From NCBI GenBank assembly GCA_900551195.1, contig URVD01000118.1, positions 1 through 5,829 of the forward strand: a stretch of DNA of 5,829 bases. The letters are read 5' to 3'. The position numbers and the translations under genes were made by a program. The stretch comes from an uncultured Collinsella sp. (GTDB lineage: Bacteria > Actinomycetota > Coriobacteriia > Coriobacteriales > Coriobacteriaceae). This document shows, piece after piece, positions 1 to 5,298 of the stretch. Position 1 is the first letter of the stretch. Each line of letters opens with the position of its first letter. Below the pieces are notes generated by a model. It was not told where the DNA came from. It ran no database searches and worked only from the letters and a program-made list of their open reading frames with translations.

Positions 1-1317
1 CGCGAAAACGCCGCGCCCGTTGCCGAGGACGAACTCTCTCAAGCTGCCGGCACTGCACCCAACCCCGATGCCCCCATCATGAAAATCGCCCAATGGGCCG
101 ATTACCTGCAGGAACTCGGCGTTGGCGCCGTGCTCATCAACCCGCCGCTCGAGTCTGATAGCCACGGCTACGATACGCGCAGCCTGCGCCATCTCGACCG
201 TCGCCTGGGCGGGGATGCCGATTTTGCCGCCGTGTGCGAGACGCTGCATGCCCATGGCATTCGCGTGGTGCTCGATGCTGTCTTTAACCATGTGGGCCGT
301 GGCTTTTGGGCCTTCCGCGATGTGCAGGAGCGTAAGTGGGACTCACCCTACAAGGATTGGTTCCACATCAGTTTTGACGGCGACTCCTGCTATGGCGACG
401 GCTTTTGGTACGAGGGCTGGGAAGGCCATTTTGAGCTTGTGAAGCTCAACCTGCAAAATCCCGCCGTGGTCGATTACCTGCTCGAGTCCGTGCGCCGTTG
501 GGCCGACGTCTTTGGTGTCGACGGTCTGCGCCTGGACGTTGCCTATATGCTCGACCGCGACTTTATGCGCCGCCTACACGTCTTTACTCGTGAGCTCAAG
601 CCCGACTTTGTGCTGATCGGCGAGACGCTCCACGGCGACTACAACCAGATCGTCAACGACGAGATGCTCGACTCCTGCACCAACTACGAGTGCTACAAGG
701 GCCTGTACTCCAGCTTTAACTCGGTCAACATGTTCGAGATCGCCCATTCGTTGCACCGTCAGTTTGGCGGCGATCCGTGGTGCATCTACCGCGGCAAACA
801 CTTGCTGTCGTTTGTCGACAACCACGATGTGCCGCGCCTGGCGAGCATCCTTACCGACAAGTCCTGCCTGCGCCCCGCCTATGGCATGCTGTTTGGCATG
901 CCGGGCATTCCGTGCGTCTACTATGGCAGCGAGTGGGGGATTCCTGGCGAAAAGGGCGGCCTCGATGGCGACTGGGCGCTGCGACCTGCGCTCGATGAGC
1001 CTGCGCCCAACGAGCTGACGGCCTTCATCAAGCAGCTCGCGCACCTTCGTTCGGCCGACGATGCGGCGGCACGCGCTCTCAACTACGGCGCGTACCGCAA
1101 CGTGGTGATTCAGAACAAGCAGCTGCTGTTCGAGCGCGCCTGTGATGACGCGACGGTGCTCGTGGCGGTCAATGCCGTGAACGAGCCTTACACCTTTGGC
1201 GCCGGCGAGCTCAACGGCTCCTTTATCGACCTACTTGCCGACGGCGTGCCCACGGTCGAGCTGGCGGGCTCCCTTGAGCTTGCGCCCTACGAGGTGCGCT
1301 ATCTGTTGAGGGCCTAG
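1..1317 (+). CDS. GH13 (alpha-amylase family) glycoside hydrolase, 5'-truncated by the window edge
   Basis: This is a retaining alpha-glucan hydrolase or transglycosylase of family GH13, acting on starch- or maltodextrin-type substrates. The frame is open from base 1, so the ATG at 79 is probably internal: the first beta strand of the TIM barrel, normally just before the 'YLQELGVGAVLINP' segment, is missing. Counting from that ATG, the four GH13 regions are present: DAVFNH (66-71), GLRLDVA with the nucleophile Asp153, the acid/base Glu182 in LIGETLHGD, and FVDNHD ending in the transition-state Asp250. The SHGYDT and DRRLG segments (28-33, 40-44) resemble cyclomaltodextrinase/neopullulanase-like members. 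All catalytic residues are intact, and a C-terminal beta domain follows from about residue 340 to the stop. No signal peptide can be judged because the N-terminus is outside the window. The family is certain; the exact specificity (maltodextrinase, neopullulanase or alpha-amylase) is not. Confidence 0.93.
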   Translation, partial: RENAAPVAEDELSQAAGTAPNPDAPIMKIAQWADYLQELGVGAVLINPPLESDSHGYDTRSLRHLDRRLGGDADFAAVCETLHAHGIRVVLDAVFNHVGRGFWAFRDVQERKWDSPYKDWFHISFDGDSCYGDGFWYEGWEGHFELVKLNLQNPAVVDYLLESVRRWADVFGVDGLRLDVAYMLDRDFMRRLHVFTRELKPDFVLIGETLHGDYNQIVNDEMLDSCTNYECYKGLYSSFNSVNMFEIAHSLHRQFGGDPWCIYRGKHLLSFVDNHDVPRLASILTDKSCLRPAYGMLFGMPGIPCVYYGSEWGIPGEKGGLDGDWALRPALDEPAPNELTAFIKQLAHLRSADDAAARALNYGAYRNVVIQNKQLLFERACDDATVLVAVNAVNEPYTFGAGELNGSFIDLLADGVPTVELAGSLELAPYEVRYLLRA

Positions 1318-1320
1318 GCC

Positions 1321-1884
1321 ATGGCGGCGTCCGACGAGGGCTATCAACATATTGAGCATGGGTTTGAGCCCGTGTTCGACCAGCACTCGCACGTTTTGGT
1401 GCTCGGGTCGTTTCCCTCGGTGCTTTCGCGCGCCAATGCCTTTTATTACGGCAACCCTCAGAATCGCTTTTGGCGCGTGATGGCCGCGTGCCTTGGCGTG
1501 CCCGTGCCGCCTAACGAGGGCAATTCTTTGGCGGACGGCGAGCCCGCGACGCTCAATGCTTCCATTGCCGCCAAGCGCTCCATGCTGTTGAACGGCAGCG
1601 TGGCCCTGTGGGATGTGATCGAGAGCTGCGACATCAAGGGCTCGAGTGACGCCAGCATCAAAAACGTTGTGCCGGCACATGTTGAGCGCATTACCGGCGC
1701 AGCTCCTATTGAGCAGGTGATATGCAACGGTGGTACAGCTGGCCGGCTCTACAAGCGCTATCTACAAGAACGCACCGGGCTGTCCGCCATCGTCCTGCCC
1801 TCGACAAGTCCCGCCAATGCGGCTTGGCGTCTGGAACGCCTTGTCGAGCGCTGGCGCGAGGCAGTTGACTGGGGCGCTCTGTAA
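1321..1884 (+). CDS. DNA-deoxyinosine glycosylase (uracil-DNA glycosylase superfamily, HDG type)
   Basis: This is a base-excision repair enzyme of the uracil-DNA glycosylase fold, most like the family that removes hypoxanthine (deaminated adenine) from DNA. Its 187 residues match a complete single-domain member. Diagnostic segments are LGSFPS (28-33, the first active-site loop), YYGNPQNRFW (42-51), GSVALWDVI (92-100), CNGGTAG (135-141) and LPSTSPANA (159-167, the second DNA-contacting loop). The start is the ATG 3 nt after the stop of the GH13 gene. A TTGAGGG Shine-Dalgarno sequence lies inside the end of that upstream gene (1306-1312), 8 nt away. The two genes are therefore likely co-transcribed and perhaps translationally coupled, although their functions are unrelated. 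The stop codon lies one base from that of the opposing gene. Activity on uracil versus hypoxanthine cannot be decided from sequence alone. Confidence 0.85.
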   Translation: MAASDEGYQHIEHGFEPVFDQHSHVLVLGSFPSVLSRANAFYYGNPQNRFWRVMAACLGVPVPPNEGNSLADGEPATLNASIAAKRSMLLNGSVALWDVIESCDIKGSSDASIKNVVPAHVERITGAAPIEQVICNGGTAGRLYKRYLQERTGLSAIVLPSTSPANAAWRLERLVERWREAVDWGAL

Positions 1885-1885
1885 T

Positions 1886-2545
1886 TTAGATATCTGATTG
1901 AGCATGGGCGCTGAGGCGTTTGATGATGGCGCGCCAGATTGGTGCGGGCACGGCGGGCCTGGCGCGCACCATGCCGTCGGCATCGACGCTGCCGGCATTG
2001 CCGCCGCCAAGCAGCTGCGCATGCTCTATGGAGCAGCCCATGCGTACGGCGCCCACAAGCTTATCCATCGCTTCCGAAAATGGTCGGCGCAAGAGGCCCA
2101 TGCGTGGGGAATGGCGAAGCGCTGCGATGCCGCTGCCGGCACAGATGACAACGCCGTCGCACCATGGCAGGTCACGTAGAATGCATGCCCGGTACAGGCG
2201 GTCGAGGACTTCGTCCGCCTGCTTGTTGTTTTTGGACGCGGCCTGGACGACGACATAGATGCGTGTCTCTGTATTCCCAAGGCGATCGAGTATCTGCTCG
2301 ACAGCGATCATAGCCTCATCATCAAATGCATCGTCAACAGCGAGCACCATGCCATCGACTGCACCGGCATCATCCGCCTCCAAATCGACCGGACGGGGGA
2401 GCGCGGTGCCGGAAAGCTGTGCATAGGCGGCGATGGCATCCTGCAGGTCCCAAAGCAAAAACTCAAGATCGGCGCTATTGGGAATGCTGATATACGCAAT
2501 GGTTTGCAGTGTTTTTGGTACGTCGCTACGCGCGGTCGTCTCCAT
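1886..2545 (-). CDS. Conserved-looking protein of unknown function, possibly flavodoxin-like fold
   Basis: I do not recognise this 219-residue protein with certainty. The start is the ATG read leftward from 2545, preceded by AAAGGAG (complement of 2551-2557) about 5 nt away; a second ATG at 2550 is out of frame. Visible parts are an acidic N-terminal half (about 50-80), then a predicted beta strand RIYVVVQ (95-101), a helix with KQADEVLDRLYRACILRDL (108-126), a second strand plus glycine loop CDGVVICAGSGIAA (129-142), and a conserved-looking tail SPRMGLLRRPFSEAMDKL (146-163). This strand-helix-strand order, with SPRMG...RRP.SEA.DKL, recalls the C-terminal half of NAD(P)H-dependent FMN reductase or flavodoxin-like proteins, but no N-terminal FMN phosphate-binding loop is evident. 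No signal peptide or membrane helix is seen. It is transcribed away from the aminotransferase gene and converges with the glycosylase gene. The coding call is good; the fold assignment is tentative. Confidence 0.7.
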   Translation of the reverse strand: METTARSDVPKTLQTIAYISIPNSADLEFLLWDLQDAIAAYAQLSGTALPRPVDLEADDAGAVDGMVLAVDDAFDDEAMIAVEQILDRLGNTETRIYVVVQAASKNNKQADEVLDRLYRACILRDLPWCDGVVICAGSGIAALRHSPRMGLLRRPFSEAMDKLVGAVRMGCSIEHAQLLGGGNAGSVDADGMVRARPAVPAPIWRAIIKRLSAHAQSDI

Positions 2546-2590
2546 GCCATCTCCTTTCCGGCTCGTTTCCGTTTAGGTTACACCGTATGA

Positions 2591-2603
2591 CGGCGCTCCG
2601 CCG
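2591..2603. repeat. GC-rich palindrome in the divergent spacer
   Basis: The arms CGGCG and CGCCG flank a 3-nt spacer (CTC). The site lies in the 93-nt divergent region between the unknown minus-strand gene (start 2545) and the aminotransferase gene (start 2639). Its position near both promoters would suit an operator, or a small hairpin in the 5' UTR of the minus-strand gene. In DNA this rich in G and C, such a short palindrome may also be chance. Confidence 0.3.
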
Positions 2604-2638
2604 CGCTATCCTAGTGCAACCCTTACGAAAGGAACGCC

Positions 2639-3775
2639 ATGCGACTGCCCATGAATACCTCGCTTGCCACGCTCAAGCCCTCCGGTATCCGCCGGATCAA
2701 CGCGCTCGCCGCCCAGCACCCGGGGTGCATCGCGCTTGCGCTCGGCGAGCCCGATTTTCCCACGCCCGATGTGATTAGCGCCGAGGTGACTGCCTCGCTG
2801 GACCGCGGTGACACGCACTATCCGCCCAACAACGGTCGCCCCGCCCTGCGCGAGGCGCTGCCTGCCTACATGGGCGACGCGGGCCTTACGTATTCTGCCG
2901 ACGAGGTCATCCTGACCGACGGCGCGACCGAGGCCCTGTCGGCAACGTTCATGGCTATGCTCAACCCCGGTGACGAGGTCATTATCCCCACACCAGCCTT
3001 TGGCCTGTACGAGAGCATCGTCGTGGCCAACCACGCCAAAGCGGTCTTTTTGGACACGGAGCCCGCACGGTTTCAGATTGACGAGGACGCCCTTCGCGCC
3101 TGCGTGACGCCGGCGACTAAGGCCATCGTCATCTGCTCGCCCAACAACCCCACAGGCTGCATTCTCAATGCGGCATCGCTTGATGCCGTGGCGCGCGTGG
3201 CAGAGCAGGCGGGCATCTACGTAGTCTGCGACGACGTATACAACCGCTTGGTTTATGTGGATGGCTACGAGCGCTTTGCCCAGCGCCACCCGGAGCTGCG
3301 CGATCAGACGGTGGTCATCGAGAGCTTCTCCAAACCCTGGGCCATGACCGGCTGGCGCTTAGGTTGGCTCGCAGCCGCAGCCCCCGTCATCGCCGAGATC
3401 GCAAAAGCTCACCAATACCTAGTATCGAGCGCCGTCTCCTTCGAGATGGACGCCGCAGCCCGAGCCCTGACCGTCGACCCAACCCCCATGCTCAAAGTCT
3501 ACCGAGCCCGCCGCGAACGCGTACTCGCAGCCTTAAACGCCATGGGCCTCGACGTCGTAGAACCTGCAGGAGCCTTCTACGCCTTCCCCAGCATCAAACA
3601 ATACGGCCTAACAAGCGAAGACTTCTGCATCAAAGCCATCAAAGAAGCCAACGTAGCCCTAGTCCCCGGCAACTGCTTCGGCACCGAAGGCCACGTTCGC
3701 CTCAGCTACTGCGTTTCCGACCAAGATCTGGACGAAGGCCTAAATCGCCTGTCCACCTTCATTTCAACCTTATAG
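2639..3775 (+). CDS. Class I/II pyridoxal-phosphate-dependent aminotransferase (aspartate aminotransferase-like)
   Basis: This is a cytosolic PLP enzyme moving an amino group between an amino acid and a 2-oxo acid. The 378 residues cover a full fold-type I subunit. Visible motifs are GEPDFPTP (36-43), the PLP-phosphate loop DGATEAL (94-100), SPNNPTG (167-173) with the cofactor-binding Asn, CDDVY (197-201) whose Asp contacts the pyridine nitrogen, SFSKPWAMTGWRLGW (229-243) with the Schiff-base Lys232, and VRLSY (353-357) with the substrate-carboxylate Arg354. The start at 2639 is preferred over Met5 because AAAGGA (2628-2633) is 5 nt upstream. A weak -10-like TATCCT (2607-2612) has no good -35. 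Nothing in the sequence fixes the substrate: aspartate, aromatic or alanine-type enzymes are all possible. It stands alone, divergent from its left neighbour and convergent with its right one. Codon choice changes sharply at about residue 245-290 (see findings), without any break in the reading frame. Confidence 0.92.
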   Translation: MRLPMNTSLATLKPSGIRRINALAAQHPGCIALALGEPDFPTPDVISAEVTASLDRGDTHYPPNNGRPALREALPAYMGDAGLTYSADEVILTDGATEALSATFMAMLNPGDEVIIPTPAFGLYESIVVANHAKAVFLDTEPARFQIDEDALRACVTPATKAIVICSPNNPTGCILNAASLDAVARVAEQAGIYVVCDDVYNRLVYVDGYERFAQRHPELRDQTVVIESFSKPWAMTGWRLGWLAAAAPVIAEIAKAHQYLVSSAVSFEMDAAARALTVDPTPMLKVYRARRERVLAALNAMGLDVVEPAGAFYAFPSIKQYGLTSEDFCIKAIKEANVALVPGNCFGTEGHVRLSYCVSDQDLDEGLNRLSTFISTL

Positions 3776-3883
3776 CCCAACGGGACGCAACACATCAGCC
3801 CACCGACATAAGGATTATGCGTGGGGGCGTCGCTCAACGGAAAACCGGGCTGCCCCAAGGTCACCGCAGGCCGCGCCGCCGAA

Positions 3884-3994
3884 GGCCGGGCGCAAGGTTT
3901 TCGTAGATTCCGCACGAGCCGGAAAGCACTTAATGTGCTTTCCGAGCGAGCCCAGGACCTGACCGAGCGAAAAGTTATCCCGTGCCGCCCGGCC
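3884..3994. repeat. Nested inverted-repeat element in the convergent intergenic spacer
   Basis: Three nested complementary pairs share one axis. The outer pair is GGCCGGGCG (3884-3892) with CGCCCGGCC (3986-3994). The middle pair is TTTTCG (3898-3903) with CGAAAA (3968-3973). The inner, perfect 10-bp hairpin is CGGAAAGCAC (3920-3929) with GTGCTTTCCG (3935-3944) around a TTAAT loop. It fills most of the 235 nt between the convergent aminotransferase and HAD phosphatase genes, so it could form at the 3' end of either mRNA. No T-run follows on either strand, so it is not a standard intrinsic terminator. It may be a bidirectional 3'-end structure, a REP/MITE-like repeat, or a structured RNA. No open reading frame of interest lies here. 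Confidence 0.6.
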
Positions 3995-4010
3995 AGGCCC
4001 GATGGGACGG

Positions 4011-4838
4011 CTACCGAGCCGCCAAGATGGCGTCGATGAGCGTCAGTACGCCCCCGTCGTTGTTGCTCGGAATGCGCCACTTGGCATGCGCGTTCATGTG
4101 CTCCTCGGCATTGTCCACGATAAAGCTATGCCCGACGCGCTCGAGCATGGGAATATCGTTGTAGGTGTCGCCCACGGCGGCGGCGTCGGCGATATCGATG
4201 CCCAGGTGGTCGCACAGGTGCGCGACGCCCGACCCCTTGTCAACGCCCAGGTTCATAAAGTCGATCCACTCGCGCCCGGCGTTGGTGACGTAGAGCTTGT
4301 CCGAGAACTCGGGGCTATAGGTCTCGCGGAAAGCGGGCTCGGCGTCGTAGCCGGGGAAGAAGACCGAAATCTTGTTGGACTCGAAATCAATGCCCTCAAA
4401 GCTGTCGACGTAGTTGATTGTGTTGTAGTAGACGCTGATCTCGTCGTGGTATTGATGGTCGCGGGCAAGCACGTAGAACTCGTCGAAGCAGCACAGGACG
4501 GGGACAGCGCGAGGATCCTCCGAGGCACGGCTCAAGACCTGCTGATACAGCTCCACGTCAATATTGCTCTTATAGATATAGCTGCCGCGATAGATCACGC
4601 ACGCTCCGTTGTCGGGACAAAAGGCGAGGCGGTTCTTGATGCCCTCGAACATCTCCTCGAGCTTGGGGGCGGGACGTCCGCTGGCGGGGCAGAATACGAT
4701 GCCGGCGTCGGCGAGCTTGTCCAGGCGCTCATCAAGACCCTGCGGCAACACGCGCTTGTCGGTGAGCAGCGTCTTGTCCATGTCGACGGCGAGAATCTTA
4801 ATGTTGCCGATGTTGGCGTCCGATTCGTAAGTTTGCAT
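4011..4838 (-). CDS. Cof-type HAD-superfamily phosphatase (HAD IIB)
   Basis: This is a soluble haloacid-dehalogenase-superfamily hydrolase, typically a magnesium-dependent phosphatase acting on sugar phosphates, nucleotides or cofactor phosphates. Its 275 residues are the usual length for the Cof/YbiV-type group with a C2 cap. All four HAD motifs are visible: motif I DMDKTLL with nucleophile Asp19 and Asp21, motif II Ser53 in ASGR, motif III Lys201 in VDKGSG, and motif IV GDTYND (223-228) for magnesium. The cap lies between about residues 85 and 190. Motif I has Lys22 where DxDGT is the commoner form. The start is the ATG read leftward from 4838, with a GAAAGG Shine-Dalgarno (complement of 4848-4853) 9 nt upstream. 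It is divergent from argG across a 553-nt spacer and convergent with the aminotransferase gene. The substrate cannot be inferred, and proximity to argG does not by itself tie it to arginine metabolism. Confidence 0.93.
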   Translation of the reverse strand: MQTYESDANIGNIKILAVDMDKTLLTDKRVLPQGLDERLDKLADAGIVFCPASGRPAPKLEEMFEGIKNRLAFCPDNGACVIYRGSYIYKSNIDVELYQQVLSRASEDPRAVPVLCCFDEFYVLARDHQYHDEISVYYNTINYVDSFEGIDFESNKISVFFPGYDAEPAFRETYSPEFSDKLYVTNAGREWIDFMNLGVDKGSGVAHLCDHLGIDIADAAAVGDTYNDIPMLERVGHSFIVDNAEEHMNAHAKWRIPSNNDGGVLTLIDAILAAR

Positions 4839-4898
4839 AAAAAAGCGCCTTTCGTTTCGAGATTGTTTCAGACGTTATAACCATCAACTAGTAGTCGA

Positions 4899-4936
4899 GC
4901 GTATTTTCGCAGGAATGGTGCGTATTTGCACTGCAA
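4899..4936. promoter_or_regulatory. Candidate operator: tandem direct repeat plus palindrome between divergent genes
   Basis: GCGTATTT occurs at 4899-4906 and again at 4920-4927, exactly 21 bp (two helical turns) apart. The second copy runs into a perfect palindrome, TTGCA-C-TGCAA (4926-4936). The cluster lies upstream of both the HAD phosphatase gene and the argG promoter candidate. On the minus strand it also sits just upstream of a weak -10-like TTATAA (complement of 4875-4880). Helically phased repeats suit binding of a dimeric or multimeric regulator. They do not match the ARG-box order TGAAT..ATTCA, so I do not assign ArgR. No regulator is identified. Confidence 0.35.
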
Positions 4937-4981
4937 TTCACAAACTAATGAAAAAACTTTTCAGAAATTTGAATTTGTCGC

Positions 4982-5009
4982 TTGCGCAGCGTGCACTTTA
5001 TCGTAATAT
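4982..5009 (+). promoter_or_regulatory. Candidate sigma-70-type promoter for the argG leader transcript
   Basis: A -35-like TTGCGC (4982-4987) and a -10-like TAATAT (5004-5009) are separated by 16 bp, in AT-richer sequence than the surroundings. Transcription would start near 5016, about 10 nt before the Shine-Dalgarno of the first short leader ORF, leaving an untranslated/leader region of about 375 nt before argG. An alternative pairing is TTGTCG (4975-4980) with TATCGT (4999-5004), 18 bp apart. The boxes match consensus only moderately, but the position fits both leader ORFs well. Confidence 0.42.
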
Positions 5010-5036
5010 AGCGAACATCGAAAACGGAGACGGCGA

Positions 5037-5078
5037 ATGAGCCGCTTACCGAGGAAAAGGTACCGTTTACGATATTAG
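5037..5078 (+). CDS. Arginine-rich leader peptide 1 of argG (13 residues)
   Basis: This short ORF encodes MSRLPRKRYRLRY, with 5 arginines (codons CGC, AGG, AGG, CGT, CGA) and one lysine in 13 residues. A GGAG Shine-Dalgarno (5026-5029) lies 7 nt before the ATG, and the ORF sits about 20 nt after the predicted transcription start. Position and composition are what is expected of a leader peptide whose translation rate reports charged tRNA-Arg. The product itself would have no enzymatic role. It ends 22 nt before the Shine-Dalgarno of a second arginine-rich ORF. An alternative is that it is a chance ORF, or the older of two duplicated sensing devices. What is seen: ORF, ribosome site and arginine codons. 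What is inferred: its regulatory role. Confidence 0.6.
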   Translation: MSRLPRKRYRLRY

Positions 5079-5112
5079 AATTGCGCCCGGCGATAGGTGA
5101 AAGGAGAGGCAG

Positions 5113-5187
5113 ATGCAGTTCGTAAAGATCATCACTACTGCAGACAATGCCATCCGACGCCAGCGCGCAATTTCCCGACGACGATAA
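5113..5187 (+). CDS. Arginine-rich leader peptide 2 of argG (24 residues)
   Basis: A 24-codon ORF starts at an ATG with a very strong ribosome site, AAAGGAG (5100-5106), 6 nt upstream. Its first 14 residues are unremarkable. The last 10 are RRQRAISRRR, followed directly by TAA, giving 6 arginines in the final 10 codons: CGA, CGC, CGC and then CGA-CGA-CGA. Clustering of the regulated amino acid near the end of a short leader is the classic layout of trp-, his- and leu-type attenuators. The next gene, argG, makes an arginine precursor. The final codons (5167-5184) overlap the 5' arms of two stems, GCAATT/AATTGC and GACGAT/ATCGTC, so ribosome position would affect downstream folding. Repeated CGA is uncommon in the neighbouring genes and could sharpen stalling. 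Its regulatory role is inferred, but this is the better supported of the two leaders. Confidence 0.72.
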   Translation: MQFVKIITTADNAIRRQRAISRRR

Positions 5188-5218
5188 CAATCGTCTCTGT
5201 CCGCATGGGGCGAATTGC
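5167..5218 (+). promoter_or_regulatory. Leader RNA stem overlapping the arginine codons of leader 2
   Basis: GCAATT (5167-5172) can pair with AATTGC (5213-5218), extended by CCC (5174-5176) with GGG (5208-5210). An inner hairpin GACGAT (5180-5185) / ATCGTC (5190-5195) has a 4-nt AACA loop. The 5' arms lie in the last arginine codons and stop codon of leader 2, so a ribosome translating or stalled there would melt them. This resembles the '1:2' stem of an amino-acid attenuator. Confidence 0.45.
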
Positions 5219-5241
5219 CTCAACAGAGTCATTTTGAGGTC
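5218..5241 (+). promoter_or_regulatory. Switchable stem in the argG leader (competes with a distal partner at 5327-5334)
   Basis: CCTCAA (5218-5223) pairs with TTGAGG (5234-5239) around a 10-nt loop. The same 3' arm extended, TTGAGGTC (5234-5241), is perfectly complementary over 8 nt to GACCTCAA (5327-5334), close to argG. Only one pairing can form at a time. The 5' base 5218 is also shared with the AATTGC arm of the upstream stem, so the three structures are linked. Which state allows expression cannot be settled by eye. Confidence 0.4.
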
Positions 5242-5249
5242 GTTGGGTT

Positions 5250-5298
5250 TTAGCACGACATTGCTGCATGTTTCTAGGGCATGTATGTGCTGATTTTT
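5250..5298 (+). terminator. Candidate attenuator terminator before argG
   Basis: TTAGCAC (5250-5256) pairs with GTGCTGA (5287-5293), 7 pairs including one G-U. Inside it, TGCATG (5265-5270) pairs with CATGTA (5280-5285), one pair being G-U, around a 9-nt loop; the bases ACATTGC and their neighbour form a one-sided bulge. TTTTT follows immediately (5294-5298). This is stem plus U-run geometry, but the stem is AT-rich and bulged, so it would be weak. A competing pair GTCGT (5239-5243) / ACGAC (5255-5259) would break it and could act as antiterminator. It is located between leader 2 and argG, about 95 nt before the argG start. Confidence 0.4.

Noticed and set aside
574..1044. Minus-strand open frame within the GH13 gene
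   Set aside because: It is antisense to the region encoding the catalytic acid/base and region IV of the GH13 enzyme, so it is a shadow frame.
2606..3289. Minus-strand open frame of 227 codons
   Set aside because: It is antisense to the aminotransferase coding region, has low-complexity Gly/Arg/Val composition and no good ribosome site.
3364..3906. Plus-strand open frame rich in Arg, Ser and Pro
   Set aside because: It is a shifted frame of the aminotransferase 3' end; its odd composition reflects the C-rich, A-ending codons of that segment.
3920..3944. Inner hairpin as a classical intrinsic terminator
   Set aside because: The stem is strong, but no T-run follows on either strand.
4002..4880. 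Long plus-strand open frame (292 codons) opposite the HAD gene
   Set aside because: It lies antisense to a gene with all four HAD motifs, its product has no recognisable motif and it is valine/alanine-rich as expected of a mirror frame in GC-rich DNA.
4936..4974. Possible ArgR ARG box (ATTCA at 4936-4940 and TGAAT at 4970-4974)
   Set aside because: The half sites are in the wrong order and 30 bp apart, whereas an ARG box has TGAAT then ATTCA within about 18 bp.
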